Shown: positions 58,143-64,000 of the stretch, piece after piece
How positions within the stretch are numbered: position 1 is the stretch's first letter
Layout of the letters: each line of letters opens with the position of its first letter
NCBI GenBank assembly: GCA_004292855.1
Contig: RDXN01000058.1
Span: forward strand, 1 to 64,000
Source: Cytophagales bacterium
GTDB lineage: Bacteria > Bacteroidota > Bacteroidia > Cytophagales > Spirosomataceae
Length of the DNA: 64,000 nt
Direction: 5' to 3'
The notes under the pieces: generated by a model
Database searches by the model: none
Told to the model about the DNA's origin: nothing
What the model saw: the letters and a program-made list of their open reading frames with translations, nothing else
Position numbers and translations under genes: made by a program

Positions 58143-58970
58143 ATGAATTTTCTGTTTGCGACCGTCCTGGTGCTACTCCTTGTATCGCCGGGACTTGCTT
58201 TTTTCAGGGCCTATTATTCCGACGTTTTCTCGATTCGTTATAGCCGACTTACCGTCACCGATCAACTGTTCCGGTCGGTGGTGCCGGGCCTTACGGTGCA
58301 GTTGATTGCGTTCTGGTGCATTGGGCAATTTACGCCCTACTACGTCCGACTCGATCTGATTGGTTTTCTGTTGCTTGGCGCGAAAGAAGACAACACCCTG
58401 CGGACTAGTTTCGACAATCTGGCCGTACATCTGGCTCCCATCATTGCCTACCACGTTGGGCTATTGATGCTCGGTGCGTTGCTCGGCTGGGGTTTTAGGA
58501 GACTGGTTCGGCGCACCAAAGCCGACCGACGCTTTCGCGCACTCCGCTTCGATAATGCCTGGCACTACCTCCTCACAGGCGAAATTCTGGAAATGAGCGA
58601 CCAGAAATCGCACTCGACCATTCAGCTCAAAGAAGCCTCCCACATTAGTTACGTCCTGCTCGACATACTCATCAAACTGGAGCAAGGCAACACACTCTAT
58701 TCGGGTATCCTGGAACGCTACGAACTGGGCGAAGCGGGTAACCTGGACGCGCTCTACCTGACTGGTGCGCACCGGAAGCAACTCCTGACCGGCACGGGCG
58801 ACGAGCCAACCGAGGTACGTTACTACCCCGTCGATGGTGATCTGCTCGTGATCCCCTACGCGCAGGTGCTGAACATGAACATCACGTATTTCATTGACGA
58901 GAAAACCGCCCGCGAAGAAGGCGACACCGAGCCGGAAGGCGAACCGACAATTCAGATTGAAGAGAATTAG
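58143..58970 (+). CDS. Membrane protein, DUF6338-like (tentative)
   Basis: The 275-residue protein has three predicted membrane helices in the first 120 residues (MNFLFATVLVLLLVSPGLAF, LFRSVVPGLTVQLIAFWCIG, LAPIIAYHVGLLMLGALLGW). A cytoplasmic domain follows, with WHYLLTGEILEMSDQKS and VRYYPVDGDLLVIPYAQVL, suggesting an SH3-like beta fold. A similar layout is known in DUF6338 proteins, which I cite from memory. It ends in an acidic tail (EEGDTEPEGEPTIQIEEN). The small gene nine bases upstream may be co-transcribed. Confidence 0.72.
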   Translation: MNFLFATVLVLLLVSPGLAFFRAYYSDVFSIRYSRLTVTDQLFRSVVPGLTVQLIAFWCIGQFTPYYVRLDLIGFLLLGAKEDNTLRTSFDNLAVHLAPIIAYHVGLLMLGALLGWGFRRLVRRTKADRRFRALRFDNAWHYLLTGEILEMSDQKSHSTIQLKEASHISYVLLDILIKLEQGNTLYSGILERYELGEAGNLDALYLTGAHRKQLLTGTGDEPTEVRYYPVDGDLLVIPYAQVLNMNITYFIDEKTAREEGDTEPEGEPTIQIEEN

Positions 58971-58983
58971 TTTGGCTAACGAC

Positions 58984-59147
58984 AGCCCCATCGGGGCGGC
59001 ATGTTAATAGAGACCACAGCTTGCTCGTCGACAAAGCCCCGGCGGGGCGACATGTTCGTAATCGGCCCTTTTACATATCACCCCTCCGGGGTTTTGCTCA
59101 TGCGTGTAGACCAATCGTCTCTATTGACATGACACCCCTCTGGGGTT
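58984..59147. repeat. GCCCC..GGGGCGGCATG repeats in direct and inverted order
   Basis: Two units of GCCCC(A/G)(T/G)CGGGGCG(G/A)CATG at 58984 and 59035 face two units of ACCCCTC(C/T)GGGG at 59080 and 59134. The sequence CATGTTAATAGAGAC (59000-59014) pairs with GTCTCTATTGACATG (59117-59131) with one mismatch. Each unit is itself a small hairpin, so the region can fold as a cloverleaf of hairpins within a long stem. It lies between the convergent membrane protein and rny genes. Confidence 0.75.
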
Positions 59148-59170
59148 GGTAGTACAAGCCGAGGACGCAA

Positions 59171-59199
59171 AAAAGGGAAGACCAAAGCCTTCCCTTTCA
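59171..59199 (-). terminator. Intrinsic terminator of rny
   Basis: Read on the minus strand the stem AAAGGGAAG pairs with CTTCCCTTT around GCTTTGGT and runs into a T-run. It begins 22 bases after the rny stop codon. Confidence 0.85.
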
Positions 59200-59219
59200 A
59201 CTAGTAGATACTCAAAATC

Positions 59220-60830
59220 TCACTTCGCATACGCCACGGCCCGCATTTCCCGAATCACGGTTACTTTGATCTGACCGGGGTACTGCATTTCTTTCTCGAT
59301 TTTTTGCGAAATATCAAACGACAGTGTGCCCGCTTTCTCGTCGCTGATCCGGTCGGCGTCGACCATTACGCGTAACTCGCGGCCCGCTTGAATGGCGTAG
59401 CATTTCTGCACACCGGGGAAGTTTGTAGCCAGTTCTTCGAGTTCTTTCAGTCGTTTAATGTACGACTCCATCATCTCGCGCCGGGCACCGGGCCGCGACC
59501 CCGAAATGGCGTCGCACACCTGGATAATGGGCGAGAGCATGCTCGTCATTTCGATCTCGTCGTGGTGAGCACCAATCGCGTTACAGATTTCGGCGTTCTC
59601 TTTGTATTTCTTGGCCAACTCCATACCCAAAATGGCGTGGGGCAGTTCGGCTTCTTCGGGCCACACCTTGCCAATGTCGTGGAGCAAGCCCGCCCGCTTG
59701 GCGAGTTTGGCGTTTAGGCCCAGTTCGGCGGCCATTGTCGCGCAGAGTTTGGCCACCTCACGCGAGTGTTGGAGCAGATTTTGCCCATACGACGAGCGGA
59801 ACCGCATCCGGCCCACCATCTTAATCAGTTCGGGGTGGAGGCCGTGAATGCCCAGGTCGATTACGGTACGCTCACCGATTTCGATGATCTCATCTTCGAT
59901 ATTCTTGCGCGTTTTGGCCACAATCTCCTCAATCCGGGCCGGGTGAATGCGGCCATCCTGCACGAGCCGGTGCAACGACAACCGGGCAATCTCCCGCCGA
60001 ACGGGGTCAAAGCCCGAAATAATAATGGCTTCCGGCGTATCATCAACGATAATTTCGACGCCCGTAGCGGCTTCCAAAGCCCGAATGTTACGGCCCTCGC
60101 GACCGATTACTTTGCCCTTAATATCGTCGGATTCAATGTTAAATACCGACACGCAGTTTTCGATGGCGTGCTCGGTGGCAGTGCGCTGAATGGTTTCGAT
60201 TACAACCTTCTTGGCCTCTTTGGTAGCGGTCAGTTTGGCTTCTTCAACAATGTTCTTAACGTAGCTTGAGGCCCGCGATTCGGCTTCGGCCTTGAGGGTG
60301 TTAATCAGTTGTTCGCGAGCTTGTTCGGCGGTGAGATTAGCTATTTTTTCAAGTTGCTCTACCTGTTCATTAAGCATTTTCTCGGCCTCTTCCTGTTTCT
60401 TTTTGGCCGTTTCGAACTGCACATTCAGTTTTTCGCGTTGCTGATCGAGGCTGTTACGTTGCCCGTCGAGCGTGCTTTTAAGCTGATTCAGTTCGTTTTC
60501 TTTTTGCTTGGCGGTCTGCTGCATCTGATTGATTTCGCCCTCACGTTGCCGCAATTTGGTTTCGTTTTGGCTCAGAATCTGCCGCTTACGATTGGCGTCT
60601 TCTTCAAACTCGGTCTTTAATTTCAGATACTTTTCTTTGGCTTCGAGCATCCGGTCTTTTTTGATCGACTCGGCCTGTAGTTCAGCAGTTTTCAGAATTT
60701 CTTCGGCGCGGGTTTGGGCCTCACCGGCCTTTTTGTCATTGTTGCGTTGCAGGAGTTTACGACCCACAAAAACACCAACGCCCACCGCAATAATGTCGGT
60801 CAAGAGCATTAGCCAAAATGAATTATCCAT
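59220..60830 (-). CDS. rny: Ribonuclease Y
   Basis: From ATG 60830 ([19 protein letters not shown]) the product has 536 residues. A membrane helix is followed by a coiled coil of about 150 residues, the KH domain ([20 protein letters not shown]), and the HD domain with His384-Asp385 in [12 protein letters not shown] and the later [15 protein letters not shown]. RNase Y is a membrane-bound endonuclease that starts mRNA decay. The length and domain set are complete. It lies downstream of zapA in the pheT cluster. Confidence 0.97.
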   Translation of the reverse strand: MDNSFWLMLLTDIIAVGVGVFVGRKLLQRNNDKKAGEAQTRAEEILKTAELQAESIKKDRMLEAKEKYLKLKTEFEEDANRKRQILSQNETKLRQREGEINQMQQTAKQKENELNQLKSTLDGQRNSLDQQREKLNVQFETAKKKQEEAEKMLNEQVEQLEKIANLTAEQAREQLINTLKAEAESRASSYVKNIVEEAKLTATKEAKKVVIETIQRTATEHAIENCVSVFNIESDDIKGKVIGREGRNIRALEAATGVEIIVDDTPEAIIISGFDPVRREIARLSLHRLVQDGRIHPARIEEIVAKTRKNIEDEIIEIGERTVIDLGIHGLHPELIKMVGRMRFRSSYGQNLLQHSREVAKLCATMAAELGLNAKLAKRAGLLHDIGKVWPEEAELPHAILGMELAKKYKENAEICNAIGAHHDEIEMTSMLSPIIQVCDAISGSRPGARREMMESYIKRLKELEELATNFPGVQKCYAIQAGRELRVMVDADRISDEKAGTLSFDISQKIEKEMQYPGQIKVTVIREMRAVAYAK

Positions 60831-60898
60831 ACGATCTATATCGTTAAGGTTGAGAAAATAAATGGTCAACCAAGCCCGATACAGCCACTACCGAATTG

Positions 60899-61189
60899 CT
60901 AGGGAGTCAGATTCATCGAAATCGACTGATCTAACTGAGTAATCTTGTCAAACACCATGCGTTGCATCCGTTGCACCTGTTCGTCGCCCTTTAACCGGGC
61001 CACAACACTGTCAACGGCGATTCGGCTCAACACCTCCTGGTTATCAGTCACGCCTATGCTCCGGTAGAAGTCAATCCGCTCCAGAATAATAGCGGCAGCC
61101 TGACGAATAAAATATTCCTCCTCAGGGGGCGATTTGAGCCTCAATTCGGTGCCAGCAAATTTGAGGTTGATCGTTAAACGCTCTTCCAT
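60899..61189 (-). CDS. zapA: Cell division protein ZapA
   Basis: From ATG 61189 (MEERLTINLKFAGTELRLKS) the product has 96 residues: a ZapA globular domain (PPEEEYFIRQAAAIILERID) and a C-terminal helix (VLSRIAVDSVVARLKGDEQV, MVFDKITQLDQSI) that dimerises as a coiled coil. ZapA bundles FtsZ filaments at the division site. The longer frame to 61222 is not typical. The order pheT, coiled-coil gene, zapA, rny on one strand is common in Bacteroidota. Confidence 0.9.
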   Translation of the reverse strand: MEERLTINLKFAGTELRLKSPPEEEYFIRQAAAIILERIDFYRSIGVTDNQEVLSRIAVDSVVARLKGDEQVQRMQRMVFDKITQLDQSISMNLTP

Positions 61190-61261
61190 CGCTTTGAGGG
61201 GCACTGCCTTACAGTTGCGCAACGAGTGCGGGGGTAAGTTGTTGGACGGTGCCTTTCGGTT

Positions 61262-61600
61262 TTATGACAAGGTACTCAAGTGAGCAATTACCTGCTCTAT
61301 TTCCCGTATGTACTCGTCGAGTTTTTGCTTCAATTCGGTATGATCGGCTGTATCAGCCTGATTCTTCTTCACAATTCTACTGATTTTTGTCGGGATTGTA
61401 AAGTTCTGGTTTCTTCCATCCAGTTTTTTTTGTAACTCCTTGTTTTTGAGACGCTGTTCCTGAATGAGGTTTAGTAGCGAAGTTTTCTCCAATTGCAGTC
61501 GTTTCACAGCCCCGCTCAACTCATCGGAATGAGCCTGTAACAGAGCTATTTTCTGCTCTAACCGCAACAAAAGCGACGTTAACTGAGCCTCGGTAATCAT
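61262..61600 (-). CDS. Small coiled-coil protein, possible ZapB-like partner
   Basis: The 112-residue protein is almost wholly helical with heptads: TSLLLRLEQKIALLQAHSDE, LSGAVKRLQLEKTSLLNLIQ, EQRLKNKELQKKLDG, and a final helix TELKQKLDEYIREIEQVIAH. It has no signal peptide or membrane segment. Its start overlaps the pheT stop by four bases and zapA follows. Its position and shape suggest a FtsZ-ring linked coiled coil such as ZapB, but there is no sequence proof. Confidence 0.8.
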   Translation of the reverse strand: MITEAQLTSLLLRLEQKIALLQAHSDELSGAVKRLQLEKTSLLNLIQEQRLKNKELQKKLDGRNQNFTIPTKISRIVKKNQADTADHTELKQKLDEYIREIEQVIAHLSTLS

Positions 61601-64000
61601 TTTCGGATTATAGCCCCCAGGTCACGTTCAAACGCGCCCATGAGCCGCTGCATGGTTTTATCGATAACCGTATCGTTGAGCGTTTGGGTCGGGTCTTGTA
61701 GCAGAAAACTAACCGAATACGATTTTTTGCCCGCCCCCAGATTTTCGCCCTCGTACACGTCGAACACCTGCACAGTTTTCAACAGTTTACGCTCGGTTTG
61801 GTGGGCCAGTTTGCTGATCTGATCGAAGTTAGTACCCTTGTCAAGCACCAACGATAAATCGCGCCGAACGTCGGGGAAGCGGGGCACCTCCTCGTATTTG
61901 GCCTTGCCGCTGTACTGTTTCACGATGGCCTGCCAATCGAAATCAGCGTAGAACACGGGTTGCTTTAGATCAACCAGTTTAGTGAGCTTCGGATTGACGA
62001 GTCCCAGGCTCACCAACGGCTTTTTGTTCACCACGTACGTAAGGCCATACTGGAACAGGGGCGAGTCGGTGGGTTGCGTATCGAACTGGCGAACCCTGAG
62101 GCTGCTCAATACCCGCTGCACGGCCTGCGCCAGATCGTGAAACGCAACCGGTTGGACCTTTTGCTGCCAATTTTCGGCTTGTGTATTGCCCACCATCGCC
62201 AAACTCATGCGCATCGTTTCAACGTATTTGCGGCCTGCTACACTGCCCGGATCAGCCCCGTTTTGCACAACTTCTTTCTCGTGATACACCTTACCAAACT
62301 CGAAAAATTTCAGGTCTTTCTGCCGCCGGTTCAGGTTGTACACCATCGCTTCGAGAGCCGAAAACAACAACGTTTGGCGCATTACCGACAGCTCGTCGCT
62401 CAGAGGGTTCAGCATCGCCACGTCGGCACCGGGCAGCGAAGTCCGAATAGCGTCGTGGTAGGCAGGGCGCGTGAGCGAGAGCGACATGATTTCGAAGAAC
62501 CCGCTTCCCGCCATCACCTGCCCCACCCGCGCCTGCAACTGATTCACATCAACAGCCGGAAACTCCGACAGCGACTCAGCCTGGAGCGTGGCCGAGAGCG
62601 GCACATTATCGACCCCGTAAATCCGCAAAATCTCTTCGATCACGTCGGCCTCGCGGGTCACGTCGACGCGGTAGGGCGGCACAATGGCCACGAAACCCGC
62701 TTCCCGGTCCGGCACGTCGTTTTCGGGTTCAGGGCGCACCTGTTCCAGTTGAATATCCAGCGCGTTCAAAATCTGCGCAATCCGGTCGCGGTCAATCTTG
62801 ATGCCAATGAGCCGGTCGATGTTGCGATAACGAACCGGCACCCGAAACGGTTGAACCGGGTCTGGGTAGATGTCAACAATGTCGGAAGATATGTTTCCTC
62901 CAGCTACTTCCTGAATTAAAAGGGCTGCCCGCTTGAGGGCGTAAATGGGCAAGTTGGGGTCGGTGCCCCGCTCGAACCGAAACGAAGCATCCGTACGGAG
63001 GTCGTGCGCCTGCACCGTTTGCCGAACCGATGCCGCACCAAAGTGGGCCGACTCCAGGAAAATCCGTGTGGTTTGGTCGCTCACCCCCGATTTGCGCCCG
63101 CCGAACACCCCGGCAATACACATACCTGCCGTATCGGGGTTGCCGTTGCAGATCATCAGGTCGGTGGCCTTGAGCTTGCGCTCCTGCCCGTCGAGCGTCA
63201 CAAACGGTGTTCCTTCGGGCAGGGTTTTTACAACCACCGCCCCTCCCTCAATTTGGTCGGCATCGAACGCGTGGAGTGGCTGACCAAGATCATGGCAGAT
63301 AAAGTTGGTCACATCGACAATGTTGTTGATCGGCGTGAGACCAATACTTAACAACCTCTTTTTCAACCACTCCGGCGACTCTCTAACGGTCAAACCGCTC
63401 AGGGTCACACCCGCATAGCGTGGGCAGGCTTCTGGGGTCTCCACCCGCACGTCGAGTGTAAGATCGGTATTTTCGACGGTAAACGCATCGACCGATGCCA
63501 TGCAGAGCGGACGGCCGGTGAGCGCGTGCAAATCGCGGGCAACGCCCCAATGCGAAGCCGCGTCGATGCGATTGGGCGTGAGGCCAATCGCGATCTGGTA
63601 GTCGGGTTCAAGCTTGAAATATTGAGCCGCTGGGGTTCCGTTGGGTACGTCAGTCGTGAGCACCATAATGCCCGCGTGTGATTGACCAAGGCCGATTTCG
63701 TCTTCGGCGCAGAGCATTCCTTCGGAGGCCGCCCCCCGGATTTTGGCTTTTTTTATGGTCAGTGGTTCCCCATCAGACGGGTAGAGCGTAGCCCCAACTA
63801 AAGCTACCACCACGCGCTGCCCGGCGGCTACGTTGGGTGCCCCACACACGATGTTCAGGGGAGTTTCGCCCCCCACATCGACGGTGGTCAGGCGTAATTT
63901 ATCGGCATCGGGGTGGGGTTCGCAGGTTAGCACCGTACCAATCACAACGCCCTCAAGCCCGCCTTTTATCGCTTCAATTCGTTCGATTCCTTCCACTTCA
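61597..64000 (-). CDS. pheT: Phenylalanine-tRNA ligase beta subunit (N-terminus outside the window)
   Basis: About 800 residues are inside the window and the start lies beyond its right edge. Segments in order are the tRNA-binding OB fold (VIGTVLTCEPHPDADKLRLT, VDVGGETPLNIVCGAPNVAA), the B3/4 editing domain (NRIDAASHWGVARDLHALTG), the B5 domain (VRYRNIDRLIGIKIDRDRIA), the catalytic-like core (GSGFFEIMSLSLTRPAYHDA, ARPNP-equivalent LNPLSDELSVMRQTLLFSAL) and the anticodon-binding FDX-ACB domain (EVPRFPDVRRDLSLVLDKGT). It charges tRNA-Phe with PheS. It is translationally coupled to the coiled-coil gene downstream. Confidence 0.97.
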   Translation of the reverse strand, partial: EVEGIERIEAIKGGLEGVVIGTVLTCEPHPDADKLRLTTVDVGGETPLNIVCGAPNVAAGQRVVVALVGATLYPSDGEPLTIKKAKIRGAASEGMLCAEDEIGLGQSHAGIMVLTTDVPNGTPAAQYFKLEPDYQIAIGLTPNRIDAASHWGVARDLHALTGRPLCMASVDAFTVENTDLTLDVRVETPEACPRYAGVTLSGLTVRESPEWLKKRLLSIGLTPINNIVDVTNFICHDLGQPLHAFDADQIEGGAVVVKTLPEGTPFVTLDGQERKLKATDLMICNGNPDTAGMCIAGVFGGRKSGVSDQTTRIFLESAHFGAASVRQTVQAHDLRTDASFRFERGTDPNLPIYALKRAALLIQEVAGGNISSDIVDIYPDPVQPFRVPVRYRNIDRLIGIKIDRDRIAQILNALDIQLEQVRPEPENDVPDREAGFVAIVPPYRVDVTREADVIEEILRIYGVDNVPLSATLQAESLSEFPAVDVNQLQARVGQVMAGSGFFEIMSLSLTRPAYHDAIRTSLPGADVAMLNPLSDELSVMRQTLLFSALEAMVYNLNRRQKDLKFFEFGKVYHEKEVVQNGADPGSVAGRKYVETMRMSLAMVGNTQAENWQQKVQPVAFHDLAQAVQRVLSSLRVRQFDTQPTDSPLFQYGLTYVVNKKPLVSLGLVNPKLTKLVDLKQPVFYADFDWQAIVKQYSGKAKYEEVPRFPDVRRDLSLVLDKGTNFDQISKLAHQTERKLLKTVQVFDVYEGENLGAGKKSYSVSFLLQDPTQTLNDTVIDKTMQRLMGAFERDLGAIIRK

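Noticed and set aside
61201-61262. A 6S RNA next to zapA, as in gammaproteobacteria
   Set aside because: The gap is only about 60 to 70 bases and shows no long hairpin with a central bubble.

Overview
The window reads as a chromosome segment of a Bacteroidota bacterium, most likely order Cytophagales, family Spirosomaceae (Spirosoma/Rudanella/Fibrella-like). The evidence is a SusC/SusD pair behind a FecR anti-sigma/ECF sigma pair, a type IX secretion sorting tail, several LytTR regulators, RNase Y-ZapA-PheT linkage, and promoters with the Bacteroidota -7 box TAnnTTTG, often only a few bases before the start codon. No rRNA, tRNA or CRISPR array was seen. Genus is an inference.

Layout. 1-480: tail of an IS5-type transposase abutting an AAA_14-type ATPase gene that it appears to truncate. 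560-2950: PhnP-like hydrolase, single-domain response regulator, WapI-like protein, DinB protein. 2949-10616: a minus-strand sugar/uronate catabolic cluster (GH88 hydrolase, Old Yellow Enzyme homologue, SDR, secreted Gfo/Idh oxidoreductase, MFS transporter, sugar isomerase-like protein). 10776-14525: a giant hybrid histidine kinase. 14700-22790: secreted and lipoproteins, two BEM46-type hydrolases flanking a LytTR membrane regulator and a small lipoprotein, a Gfo/Idh enzyme and a DUF6600 protein. 22790-31680: FtsX-type permease, RbfA, a polytopic membrane protein, a HEPN/MNT toxin-antitoxin pair, RpiB, a LOG-family protein, a helix-hairpin-helix protein, and two tandem DEAD-box helicases. 31730-33765: a Septu-like (PtuA/PtuB) anti-phage pair. 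33838-40600: truncated haemoglobin, third helicase, large FN3 surface protein, LytTR protein with a divergent membrane protein, DinB protein. 40608-48274: ECF sigma, FecR, SusC, SusD and lipoprotein operon, with a sugar isomerase-like protein and a GH5 glycosidase divergent from it. 50387-58970: MOSC protein, AroA, Asp-box protein, M1 peptidase with sorting tail, DUF4230 and membrane proteins. 59220-64000: rny, zapA, a coiled-coil gene and pheT (cut by the window edge).

The most unusual feature is the density of long inverted repeats. At least a dozen occupy intergenic gaps, some with perfect arms of 24-48 bp. They fall into a few recurring sequence families that recombine like modules: one family nested in another, or a shared core with different flanks. 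Several separate convergent genes and probably act as two-way terminators. Five of the six boundaries between the hybrid kinase and the sugar isomerase-like gene hold such a repeat; only the OYE/SDR overlap does not. One repeat sits in frame inside the receiver domain of the hybrid histidine kinase and adds about 33 residues, resembling the protein-coding palindromic elements known from Rickettsia. Another supplies the last residues and stop codon of the PtuB-like nuclease.

All functional names rest on motifs read by eye; no database search was run.
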